Below are positions 1 through 7,620 of a stretch of 14,586 nucleotides of DNA, one piece after another (the first letter of the stretch is position 1; each line of letters opens with the position of its first letter). The stretch lies in assembly GCA_016793305.1 (NCBI GenBank), contig JAEUHU010000025.1:1-14586 (forward strand). Direction: 5' to 3'. The translations under genes and the position numbers were made by a program. The notes under the pieces were generated by a model. The model worked only from the letters and a program-made list of their open reading frames with translations, had not been told where the DNA came from and did no database searches. The DNA comes from Planctomycetota bacterium (GTDB lineage: Bacteria > Planctomycetota > UBA1135 > UBA2386).

Positions 1-137
1 GGGGCCTGTCGGGTGGTGCGACCTACTCGCTGAAGGCCATCACGCTCAGCCTCTACGCCTGGGCGACCGCGATCTGGACCTGGGACACCACGCTCTGCAG
101 CTGGTCGGCCGGCCAGATCCTGCTGACGCTGATCTGA
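1..137 (+). CDS. C-terminal end of an unknown protein (partial, 5' end outside window)
   Basis: An open frame runs in from the left edge (first full codon at 3) and stops with TGA at 135-137, giving the last 44 residues of a protein. The codons are strongly G/C-ending, as in the neighbouring genes, which supports real coding. The visible tail is rich in Leu, Trp and Thr (for example the stretches LSLYAWATAIWTW and QILLTLI) and could be amphipathic beta strands or a membrane-associated end. I recognise no family. Directly after the stop lies a 12-bp perfect palindrome (GCGCAGCTGCGC, 138-149), too compact and without a T-run to be a convincing terminator. The 146 bp to the next gene hold nothing else I can identify. 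Confidence 0.5.
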   Translation, partial: GLSGGATYSLKAITLSLYAWATAIWTWDTTLCSWSAGQILLTLI

Positions 138-283
138 GCGCAGCTGCGCGCCGATGCGCGATGCGAACGAGGACGTGCGCCGCGGCCTGCGGCGCGCGTC
201 CTTTGCCGTTGGCAGCGGGAGCCTCGGTCGCAAGAACGTGCGGCCGGCGCGAACGGATCGTGGCCGGGCGTCGCTCGACCGGC

Positions 284-2128
284 ATGCACTCCGCTCCCCG
301 CCGTCCCTCCCTGTGGTTCCCGGCCGCCGTCTTGCTGCTGGCGGCCGTCGTCACGGTGATCGCCCTGCCCGCCGGGCCAGCGCCCGTGTTGGCGACGCCG
401 AACGGTGCCGAAGGCCTGCCAGGGGCGCAGCGGACCATCCAATCGGTCGGCGGCGACGTCGCGTCGCGCCATGCGGCCGAACCGGCCCAGGATCGGCTCG
501 GCTGGACCGCGGCCCCGGGCAGCGTGTTCACGTTCACGCTCGACGACCGGCTCGACCTCGCGGTGCACAGCGCCGAAGCCGGGTCGCAGCCCGGAGCCGT
601 GCTGCACACCCGCGGCACCGTGCACACGCTGGTGGTCGACCGGCGCGGCGACGAGACGCTGGTCGAACACCGCCTCGAGGTGCAGCTGCTCGGTGTCGAC
701 GAGAAGCCGCTGCCGGCCGACGCCGACACCGCGGGCCTGCTGGCGGCTGCCGCGGCCCCGGTGCTGGTGCGCTTCACCAGCGACGGCCGCGTGCTCGGCT
801 ACGGCTTCGCCGAGGCGCTGGACGGCGACCAGCGCAACTTCGTGCGTGGCCTCGTCGGCCTGTTCGCGATCGCGGCCCCGCGCGCCGACGTGACGCAGTG
901 GACCGGTCCGGGCCAGGACACCACCGGGGAATTCACGGCACTCCACGAACAGCGGGCTCTCGGCGACGACGTGATCGTGCGTCGGGTGCGGCAGCACTAC
1001 CTCCGCGTCGTCGGCCAGGACGAGCTGCCGGAACACACGCTCGAGGGAGCTGCCGAAGCCTGCTTCGCCGCCGAACTCGGCTGGCTGCGTTCGCTGCGCG
1101 TCGACGAACGCCTGCGCATGGCGGTCTCGCTGCTCGACCTGCAGACGCTGGCGCATCGGCGCACCAGCCTCGAGTGCACGGCAGAGGGGCGTGCGCCACT
1201 GCCGCTCGACGTGGCCGCCGCGTGGGCGCGTGCCACGGCATCGGTGGACGGGGCCGGCGAAGTTCGCGGCGCCCGGGCGGCCGAAGACGAACGGCGCCGC
1301 TGGCAGCAGCGGTTGCAGGCGACCAGCCTGTCGGCGCTGCTGCAGGAACTGCAGACGCTGCTCGCCGCCACCGAGGTCGACAGCGAAGCGGTCGACGCGC
1401 GGTTCCAGGACCTGCAGTGGCTGCTGCGGCTCGACGATCGGGCCAGCGAGGCGCTCGGCGAACTGCTCGCGTCGCGCCAGGTCGACGGTGCGGCGGCGCG
1501 CGTGGCGCTCGGCGCGCTCGGGGCCGCCGGCACCGATGCGGCGCAGCAGCAGCTGATCGTGTTGCGTGGCGACCAGGGCCTCGGCGACGAGTTGCGCCAC
1601 TGTGCGACGGTGTCGTGCCTGCAGCTGGCCCGGCCGAACGCGGCCCTGCGTGCCGACCTGCTGCGCGATGCTCGCGGCGATTCGCCGCATGCGGAGTCGT
1701 CGCTGCTGGTGCTCGGGGCACTCGCCACGCGCGGGACTCCGGTCGAAGGCGAGCCGTCGTCGCTGCAGTCGCTGCTGGCGATGGAAGGCGAAGCCACCGC
1801 GCGCGGCCAGCTGCCGACCTGGCTGCTCGCCGTCGCCAACACGCGCGCCGACGTCGTCGAGGCGATCGCCCTGCGCCACCTCGGCCATGCGGACGCCCAG
1901 GTCCGGGCCGCCGCGTGCGTCGGCCTCGGCCGGGTCCCCGGCACCACGGCCTTGCGGGCGCTGCTCGAGACCGGCGTCACCGACAGCGAGCCGGCGGTGC
2001 GGCACGAGGCGATCATGGCGCTGTCGCACCGATCCGAACCCGAGGCGCGCGCCGCGCTGCAGCGGGTCGCCGCCGAGGACCAGGACCAGAGCGTGCGCGA
2101 ACGGGCGGAGCGGCTGCTCGGCAGTTGA
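284..2128 (+). CDS. Exported HEAT-repeat protein with vitellogenin-N-like N-terminal domain
   Basis: A 614-residue protein. The ATG at 284 is preferred over in-frame codons from 161 because it places a signal sequence at the start: Arg-rich n-region, then a hydrophobic stretch at residues 11-29. Residues 78-245 look like a beta-rich domain with alternating strands (FTFTLDDRLDLAV, HTLVVD, EHRLEVQLLGV) ending in RNFVRGLVGLF at 184-194 and QDTTGEF at 211-217. The order of these motifs, followed by a helical part (LSALLQELQTLL at 349-360, ALGALGAAGTDAAQ at 408-421), resembles the vitellogenin/lipoprotein N-terminal module. Residues 520-612 are HEAT-type helical pairs (AQVRAAACVGLGRV, PAVRHEAIMALS). 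I infer a cell-envelope or secreted protein, possibly binding lipid or protein. No enzymatic motif is seen. It converges with the sigma-factor gene. Confidence 0.8.
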   Translation: MHSAPRRPSLWFPAAVLLLAAVVTVIALPAGPAPVLATPNGAEGLPGAQRTIQSVGGDVASRHAAEPAQDRLGWTAAPGSVFTFTLDDRLDLAVHSAEAGSQPGAVLHTRGTVHTLVVDRRGDETLVEHRLEVQLLGVDEKPLPADADTAGLLAAAAAPVLVRFTSDGRVLGYGFAEALDGDQRNFVRGLVGLFAIAAPRADVTQWTGPGQDTTGEFTALHEQRALGDDVIVRRVRQHYLRVVGQDELPEHTLEGAAEACFAAELGWLRSLRVDERLRMAVSLLDLQTLAHRRTSLECTAEGRAPLPLDVAAAWARATASVDGAGEVRGARAAEDERRRWQQRLQATSLSALLQELQTLLAATEVDSEAVDARFQDLQWLLRLDDRASEALGELLASRQVDGAAARVALGALGAAGTDAAQQQLIVLRGDQGLGDELRHCATVSCLQLARPNAALRADLLRDARGDSPHAESSLLVLGALATRGTPVEGEPSSLQSLLAMEGEATARGQLPTWLLAVANTRADVVEAIALRHLGHADAQVRAAACVGLGRVPGTTALRALLETGVTDSEPAVRHEAIMALSHRSEPEARAALQRVAAEDQDQSVRERAERLLGS

Positions 2129-2142
2129 GGGCGTGGGCCGGT

Positions 2143-2158
2143 TCGCCGGATCCGGCGA
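2143..2158. terminator. Perfect 16-bp palindrome between convergent genes, possible bidirectional terminator
   Basis: TCGCCGGATCCGGCGA is its own reverse complement and lies 14 bp after the stop of the HEAT-repeat gene and 42 bp beyond the stop of the convergent sigma-factor gene. As RNA it can form a 6-bp GC stem with a GATC loop on either strand. No T-run follows on either side, so intrinsic termination is only a guess; it may simply be a stabilising hairpin or a protein site. Confidence 0.4.
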
Positions 2159-2200
2159 CGAACGGTGCCGGCGTCACGCGTCCGGTCGCTGCCCACTCGC

Positions 2201-2803
2201 TCAGTCGCCTTCGTCGAGCTCCATCGACAGGGCGGCGAGCCCGCGCGCGACCAGACCGCGCACCGCCGATTCGCTGAGCCCCATCTGTTCGGCGACCTGG
2301 TCGTACTCGAGGCCCATCAGCCGCGACATGGTCACCGCGTCGCGCTGGTTGTCGGGCAGCTTCTGCACCGCGGCCTCGAAGCGCGACAGTTCCTCCTTCG
2401 CCACCGCGTGCTGGCTCGGCGTCGCGATCGACGCGTAGCAGGCGAGCAACGCGTCGGCGGCCGGCCCGGCCTCCGGGATGGCGACCTCCTTCTGCGCGTC
2501 GCGACGGTCGCGGCCGTGGAACTTGGCGCGGTCGAGCACCTTCCGGGTCGCCTGCATGAACAGCCAGTTGCGGAACGCCCCTTCGCCCTTGAGCTCGATG
2601 CGGTCGGCGTCGGCGAGCACTTCGCGGAACACCGATTGGGCGATGTCGACGGCCGATTCGCGCGCGGCGACCACCTTGCCGGAGCGGGCGCGGATGAACG
2701 CGACCAGCGGCGGCAGATTGCGGGCGAACAGGCTGTCCAGCGCGTGCGGTTCGCCGCGGCGGGCCGCGACGATCTCCGCCGCGAAATCGCGTTCGTTGGC
2801 CAT
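2201..2803 (-). CDS. ECF-type RNA polymerase sigma factor (sigma-70 family)
   Basis: A 200-residue two-domain sigma factor that would direct RNA polymerase to a specific promoter set. The sigma-2 region spans about residues 20-95 (VDIAQSVFREVL at 52-63, then FRNWLFMQATRKVLDRAK, the core-binding and -10-reading part). The sigma-4 region spans about 138-193: LPDNQRDAVTMSRLMGLEYDQV, then AEQMGLSESAVRGLVARGLAAL as the helix-turn-helix. There is no sigma-3 domain and no C-terminal extension. The start at 2803 gives the usual ECF N-terminus; the frame stays open to 2869, but that would overlap the divergent gene. No anti-sigma gene is adjacent, so its partner and signal are unknown. The spacing of 40 bp to the divergent glycosyltransferase start suggests shared promoter DNA. 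Confidence 0.93.
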   Translation of the reverse strand: MANERDFAAEIVAARRGEPHALDSLFARNLPPLVAFIRARSGKVVAARESAVDIAQSVFREVLADADRIELKGEGAFRNWLFMQATRKVLDRAKFHGRDRRDAQKEVAIPEAGPAADALLACYASIATPSQHAVAKEELSRFEAAVQKLPDNQRDAVTMSRLMGLEYDQVAEQMGLSESAVRGLVARGLAALSMELDEGD

Positions 2804-2826
2804 GTGCGAGGCGGGCGAGGGCGCGC

Positions 2827-2834
2827 AGTATAAC
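2827..2834. promoter_or_regulatory. AT-rich box in the divergent sigma/glycosyltransferase intergenic region, candidate -10
   Basis: AGTATAAC is the only AT-rich patch in the 40-bp divergent spacer. On the minus strand it reads TATACT (2832 to 2827), a 5/6 match to the -10 consensus that would give a leader of about 17 nt before the sigma-factor ATG. On the plus strand it reads TATAAC (2829-2834), but that lies only 9 bp before the glycosyltransferase ATG. I could not find a convincing -35 for either direction. Confidence 0.35.
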
Positions 2835-2843
2835 GGGAGCCAC

Positions 2844-4196
2844 ATGACGATCGACGTTCTGCACGTCATCCACCAGTTTCCGCCGGAGAGCCAGGGCGGC
2901 TCGGAGTCCTACGCGTTCGACGTGGCCCAGCGGCAGCGAGCGCTCGGCCTGCGGGTCGAGGTGTGGAGCGGCACCAAGCATTGGCGCGATCGCCTGACCA
3001 CGACCCACGACGTGGTGGAGGGGCTGCCGGTGCACCGGGTGCATCGCGACGACCTCTACTTCGACCACCACGCGAAGATGTGGCATCCGGGCGTCGAGGC
3101 CGAGTTCGGCCGCTTCCTGCGCGAACGGCGACCGGCTCTGGTGCACGTGCACCACTGGGTGCGGCTCACCTGCAACCTGGTCGAGACCTGCTGGCGTCAC
3201 GGGGTGCCCGCGGTCGTCACGCTGCACGACTACTACACGAGTTGTCCGCGCGCGTTCCGCCGTCGAGCTGGGGACGAGGCGTGTCGGCGCCCGCTGTCGG
3301 CGGCGAGCTGCGGCACTTGCGTGCCGCGCTACGGCTACGAGCCGCAGGCCGAGGTCGACGCAGGCATCGAGCTCTACGCCGACCACTACCGCGCCGAACT
3401 GTCGCTGGCGGCGGCCGTGCTGGTCGCGGTCGGCAGCACCGCCGACCTGCTGCACACGACCACCGGCGTGCCGCGCGACCGCTACGAAGTGCTGCCGCTC
3501 GGCTACCGGCCGCGCTTCCCCGGCCTGTCGCTGCTCCCCGCGCCGGCCGCTGGTGCGCCACTGCGCTTCGCCTTCTGGGGCGGGGTCGGCCGCCACAAGG
3601 GGGTCGACGTGCTGCTGCGTGCGTTCCGGCGGCTGATCGAGGCCCGGCCGGGCCGTGCCGAACTGCACGTGCTCGGCGGCGTCGAGAGCGCCGAGTTCGA
3701 CCGGGAACTCCGCGAGCTCGCGAACGGGTTGCCGGTGACGTTCCACGGCTCGTTCACGCCGCTCCAGCTGCACGCGGTGGCCCCGCACGTCGGAGTGTTC
3801 CCGAGTACGTGCCTCGAGACCTACGGGCTCGTGCTCGACGAGTGCTTCGAGCTGCAGCTGCCGTGCATCACCAGCGATCTCGGGGCGCTGCCCGAACGCG
3901 CCGGCGCTGCGTCCCTGCGCACACGGGCTGGCGACGACACGGATCTGGCGGCGGCGCTGCAGCGCTTCGTCGACGAACCGGGGTTGTGGGCGCAGTTGCG
4001 CGCGCAGCGGCCGGCCCCTTCGCCGAACCTCGAGGCCCATGTCACAGCACTGCTCGCGATCTACGAGCGCGCGCGCCGGCAGCCGCGCCGCGAACCGTTC
4101 GCGCCGGCGGTGTCACCCCTCCGGCGCGTGCAGTTCCTGACGCAGCAGCGCGAATCGGCGCTGAGCAAGCTGATCCCGCCGGGTGGACCGCGTTAG
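2844..4196 (+). CDS. GT4-family glycosyltransferase
   Basis: A 450-residue GT-B fold enzyme that would move a sugar from a nucleotide-sugar donor to an acceptor, likely for a surface polysaccharide or glycan. The N-terminal acceptor domain carries HVIHQFPPESQGGSESYA at residues 7-24, the GT4 'H.FpP..GG.e' opening. It also carries a Cys-bearing segment after TLHDYYTSCPR (C134, C147, C156, C159), often seen in such GT4 enzymes. The C-terminal donor domain starts near 240 (FAFWGGVGRHKGVDVLLRAF) and has the EX7E motif at E325-E333 (ETYGLVLDE). The ATG at 2844 has GGGAG 4 bp upstream, one of the few clear ribosome sites here. The acceptor cannot be told from sequence. It stands alone, with no other glycan genes nearby. 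Confidence 0.92.
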   Translation: MTIDVLHVIHQFPPESQGGSESYAFDVAQRQRALGLRVEVWSGTKHWRDRLTTTHDVVEGLPVHRVHRDDLYFDHHAKMWHPGVEAEFGRFLRERRPALVHVHHWVRLTCNLVETCWRHGVPAVVTLHDYYTSCPRAFRRRAGDEACRRPLSAASCGTCVPRYGYEPQAEVDAGIELYADHYRAELSLAAAVLVAVGSTADLLHTTTGVPRDRYEVLPLGYRPRFPGLSLLPAPAAGAPLRFAFWGGVGRHKGVDVLLRAFRRLIEARPGRAELHVLGGVESAEFDRELRELANGLPVTFHGSFTPLQLHAVAPHVGVFPSTCLETYGLVLDECFELQLPCITSDLGALPERAGAASLRTRAGDDTDLAAALQRFVDEPGLWAQLRAQRPAPSPNLEAHVTALLAIYERARRQPRREPFAPAVSPLRRVQFLTQQRESALSKLIPPGGPR

Positions 4197-7100
4197 ACGC
4201 CGAGCGTGAACAGCATGCCGTTCGACGTGACGGCGCCGTAGAAGTTGATCCCCGGCACCACGGCGGCGCCTTGTGCTGCGAACGTTGCGCCCATCAGTGG
4301 CAGCGAGTTCGGCACCGCCAGCTGGTATGGCGCGCTGCCGAAGATGAGCGGCAGGCCGAGCAAGCCGTCGATGCTGGTGTAGGCGTAGCAACCGGGCACC
4401 CCTTCCGAGCTGAGCTCGAAGCCCGGATCGATGGCGAACGCGCCGATTGCCAACACCGCACCGGAGGAGCCCGGCGGGAAGTTGGTGACCGTCATCGTCA
4501 TCGTCGTTCCGAGGACCGGTGGCGTGCTGATGAGCGTCAGCGGCGCCTGGTCGTAGGCGAACGTGCGGATCGTGCCGGGCAACCTGGCGGAGATGTCGAT
4601 GCCGCCTCGGTCGGTGGTCGCCTGCCCGGCCGAGTAGCCGACCAGCCAGTCGCCGCCGTTCGGTACGAGGGCGAGCCAGACCATCGCGACATTGCCGGTC
4701 GAGCGGTCGAACTGCAGCTGCCAGGTGTTCCCGCTGGTCGTTCCGGCGCTGTAGACGCCCGACCACGTCACGTAGGACATCCAGCCGACTTCGTGGAACT
4801 TGACCTTGCCCGAGCCGGGCGCGGCCGGGTTGAAGTCGTGCCACGTTCCCCAGCGCGGTTGGACCGACGCATGCCACTCAGCACCGGTCGGGGTCGAGTC
4901 GCTGCCGTTGCCGGGTGCAACCGACACGAAGCCGTTCGCGCAGACCTCGAGCGAGGTGGTGGTGCCGTAGGAGTAGGAGAACGGGGTGGCGAGGTTCACC
5001 GTGGTGACCCCGTTGTCGGTCAGCACCAGGTCGGTGGCACCCAGTGGCAGCGAGAAGGAGCCTAGGGCCACCGCGGTATAGGTGGTGCCGCTGGGCACGA
5101 GCGTCATCGCCGACAAGTTGAGGTCGATGCCGTTGCCCGGGAACAGCTCGTAGAACGTGGGGGACGCTTCGTAGCAGCCGGAGCCGTAGGCGACGGCGGA
5201 CGCGGGCACGCCAGCCGGGCCGTTCACGGAGAGGCTGAACGTGCCGAGCGCGCCCTGGAAGCCGCCGACGCGCACGAAGTAGGGGCCAGGCGTCACCGCG
5301 ACGGTGACGCGCGAACGGGTCGAGCAGGTGTCGTCGTTGCAGCCGACACTGGTGAGCGCTCCGCAGTTGCCGGAGAACACCTGGATGGCGGTGTCCCAAT
5401 CGGCCAGGTTGCACGTCTCCACGACCAGCGAGCCGGCCGTGCCCACGTAGTAGCTGAACCAGACGTCGTTGCCGCCTTGCGCGCAGGCCCAGGCCGGCGT
5501 CGACGTGCTGGAGCCGATGTTCGTGAACGGGCCGTTGACGCCGTTCACGAGCGGGATCGCGCCGCTGCACTCGTCGTTCGGCAGCACCACCGGGAACGGC
5601 AGGTTGTGCTGGGTCGCGGCCCAGCTCAGGTCGAGGTAGTTGGGCGTGCCGTTGGCGAGGTTGCCGTCGTCGTCGTCGGCGAGGAACACCTCGAGGACCG
5701 CGTCTTCCTGGTTGATCGCGTTGGCGACGACCGTGCCGATCACGATGTCGTTGCTCAGCGCGATGGCCGCGGGCCGCGAGCCGAGCGTGGTCGCCAGGCG
5801 GTCGCGCAGCTTCCACGCGAAGCCCATCCACGACTCGCCCTGTGCGTGCACACCCGAGCCGCCCGGATACTGACGCGTGTTGTTGCCGTTGCGGATGCCC
5901 TGACCGGCGGTGCTGAAGCCACTGCCGAGGATCGGGCTGTCGACCAGGTAGAGACCGACGATGTCGCCCCAGCCTTCGCTCAGGCCGTTGGTCTGCGAGA
6001 TGCCGCCGTAGCGATCGTCGAGGCCGTGGCCCCACTCGTGCGCGATCACCGTCGAGAAGGCGGTGTTCGAGCAACCACCGCCGGCCGCGAAGAAGTTGAG
6101 CGTGTTGCCGCCATAGCTGGCGTTGCACGTGCTGGCGATGTTCACGTTCACGGCGATGTTGCTCGCCGTGTTCAGCTGGGAGGTGTTGCCGAGGATCGAA
6201 CGCGCGAACTCGTTGGTCCGGTCGATCCACCACGACACCGTCGTATGGGCGGCTTCCGAGCTGCTGGCTCCCGAGGTCAGCAAGGTGATGGTCTTGTTCA
6301 CTCCAGGGTTGACCGTCTCCGAAGCGGTCGGCTGGTTCGAACCCTGGACGAGCAGGTGGTGGCGTCCGGGGATGCCCGTGATGTTGATGTTCACCGGGCT
6401 AGCGATGTTGATCTGGAACTGACCGATGGCATTGGTCGTCACCACGCCGATGCCGGGCACGCTCACCTCCACGCCGGGCAGCGGCACGTCGACCAGTGCC
6501 GATTGCGCGTCGTTGCCGGTGCGGGTCCAACCGCGCAGCGTCACGGTCGTGACCACCGGCGCCATCGCCTCCGGGGACCCTGCATCGGACTCCGCGGCCA
6601 GCGGTGTTGCGGCCGGTGCAGCCATCTCGCCAGGCGAGGCACTCGAGCCGAGCGTGCAGCCGGGGAAGTTGCACTCGTGCTTGTCGCTCTCGAAGTGCAG
6701 CACCGTGCCGTTCGTGGCGTCGACGTAGGAACGACCCATCGGGCCTTCGCCGGAGCGATCGACGTTGCTGATCGCGCACTCCCAGGCGAGATGGAACGTG
6801 CCGGGCCGATCGGCGTGCACGTCGCCCCAGATCACCAGCCGGGGTGCTGCGACCCGCGCGGGTTGAGGAGCGTCGGTCGGGACCTGGCCCAGCTTCTGCC
6901 AGGCGAGCGCCAGCGCGGTGTCCCCGTCGATCGTCGCCGTGGTGCCGAAGTCGGCCGGGATCTGCCACGCGGTGCTGCCGAACATGGCGACGCGGCCGCT
7001 CATGCTGATGCGCACGTCGGCGCGACCACCGATCACTGGCAGGCCGCGGAAGTACTGGTCGAACACGAACGACCAGGTGCGGCCCATGCGGCTGCCGATC

Positions 7101-7447
7101 GTCTCGCGGAAGTCCGAGGTGCCGAGCCGCAGCAGATCGGCCTCGGTCTTCAGCAGCACGTGGGCGTGCCGGCGGGCTTCCTCGAGCGAGTTCTCCCGCC
7201 AGTCGGCCAGCTCGAGGCCGGTGCCGTAGATGGCGCGTGGGGTGCCGGTCGCCGGGCACCAGTCGAGTCGCCACTGGCCGCCGTTCCTGGCGAGGAAGCC
7301 GGTCCAGGACGCATCCTGGGTGAAGGTCGCCTTGGGGTCGGGCGCGCCGACCTGGTCCTTCTGGGCGACGATCGGGGTGGTGAAGGCGAGCGCGGCGGCG
7401 ATGCCGACAGCGGCAGCGAGCCGCGGGAAGCGGGAGGAGTCGGGCAT
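4193..7447 (-). CDS. Secreted M36/fungalysin-like zinc metalloprotease, multidomain
   Basis: A 1084-residue preproprotein. Residues 1-29 form a signal peptide (AALAFTTPIVAQ). Residues 90-155 match the fungalysin/thermolysin propeptide (FDQYFRGLPVIGGRADVRIS at 129-148), followed by a second pro-region to about 265. Residues 300-390 look like a carboxypeptidase-regulatory-type beta sandwich inserted before the catalytic domain. The catalytic domain, about 398-615, has HEWGH at 470-474 and the third zinc ligand E491 in GLSEGWGD, plus an acidic, possibly calcium-binding DDDDGN near 591. Residues 624-742 resemble a pre-peptidase C-terminal (PPC-like) beta domain. Residues 750-970 form a Trp/Gly-rich, nidogen-like extracellular module. 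The last 100 residues carry a tail I associate with secreted planctomycetal proteins. Family knowledge predicts autoproteolytic activation outside the cell. The 4-bp overlap with the convergent glycosyltransferase stop leaves no terminator space. Confidence 0.92.
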   Translation of the reverse strand: MPDSSRFPRLAAAVGIAAALAFTTPIVAQKDQVGAPDPKATFTQDASWTGFLARNGGQWRLDWCPATGTPRAIYGTGLELADWRENSLEEARRHAHVLLKTEADLLRLGTSDFRETIGSRMGRTWSFVFDQYFRGLPVIGGRADVRISMSGRVAMFGSTAWQIPADFGTTATIDGDTALALAWQKLGQVPTDAPQPARVAAPRLVIWGDVHADRPGTFHLAWECAISNVDRSGEGPMGRSYVDATNGTVLHFESDKHECNFPGCTLGSSASPGEMAAPAATPLAAESDAGSPEAMAPVVTTVTLRGWTRTGNDAQSALVDVPLPGVEVSVPGIGVVTTNAIGQFQINIASPVNINITGIPGRHHLLVQGSNQPTASETVNPGVNKTITLLTSGASSSEAAHTTVSWWIDRTNEFARSILGNTSQLNTASNIAVNVNIASTCNASYGGNTLNFFAAGGGCSNTAFSTVIAHEWGHGLDDRYGGISQTNGLSEGWGDIVGLYLVDSPILGSGFSTAGQGIRNGNNTRQYPGGSGVHAQGESWMGFAWKLRDRLATTLGSRPAAIALSNDIVIGTVVANAINQEDAVLEVFLADDDDGNLANGTPNYLDLSWAATQHNLPFPVVLPNDECSGAIPLVNGVNGPFTNIGSSTSTPAWACAQGGNDVWFSYYVGTAGSLVVETCNLADWDTAIQVFSGNCGALTSVGCNDDTCSTRSRVTVAVTPGPYFVRVGGFQGALGTFSLSVNGPAGVPASAVAYGSGCYEASPTFYELFPGNGIDLNLSAMTLVPSGTTYTAVALGSFSLPLGATDLVLTDNGVTTVNLATPFSYSYGTTTSLEVCANGFVSVAPGNGSDSTPTGAEWHASVQPRWGTWHDFNPAAPGSGKVKFHEVGWMSYVTWSGVYSAGTTSGNTWQLQFDRSTGNVAMVWLALVPNGGDWLVGYSAGQATTDRGGIDISARLPGTIRTFAYDQAPLTLISTPPVLGTTMTMTVTNFPPGSSGAVLAIGAFAIDPGFELSSEGVPGCYAYTSIDGLLGLPLIFGSAPYQLAVPNSLPLMGATFAAQGAAVVPGINFYGAVTSNGMLFTLGV

Positions 7448-7589
7448 GTGCGAATCGAGCGGCTCAGGGTCGGGGCGAACCCGAAGCCGGGTGGGGAGTC
7501 AGGGTAGGACGAGGCAGGACGTGCAAAAGTGCCCTGGAGTCCGCCGGAATCCCAGGGGGGGCCATGGGATCGGGTCTCGGGATGGCACA

Positions 7590-7609
7590 CCGGCCTTGGC
7601 AGCGGCCGG
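7590..7609. other. Stem-loop 3' of the DUF1963-like gene, weak terminator candidate
   Basis: CCGGCC (7590-7595) and GGCCGG (7604-7609) form a 6-bp perfect inverted repeat with an 8-nt loop, 11 bp beyond the stop of the minus-strand gene ending at 7621. No T-run follows. The remaining spacer to the protease start at 7447 shows no promoter I can defend. Confidence 0.3.
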
Positions 7610-7620
7610 CTGCGGCTGCT

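Noticed and set aside
138..149. 12-bp palindrome GCGCAGCTGCGC after the first stop, considered as a terminator
   Set aside because: It makes only a 4-bp stem with a 4-nt loop and no T-run; short palindromes are common at this GC content.
53..2029. A 658-codon open frame on the minus strand under the HEAT-repeat gene
   Set aside because: Its protein is low-complexity Arg/Gln/Ala-rich with no motif. The plus-strand frame has a signal sequence, HEAT motifs and proper codon bias.
2963..5065. Long plus-strand frame overlapping the glycosyltransferase and protease
   Set aside because: The translation is Arg/Ala-rich noise, and clear GT4 and M36 motifs occupy the overlapping frames.
5477..7507. 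676-codon plus-strand open frame opposite the protease
   Set aside because: It is the mirror of a GC-rich gene; HEWGH, the propeptide and the signal peptide are all on the minus strand.
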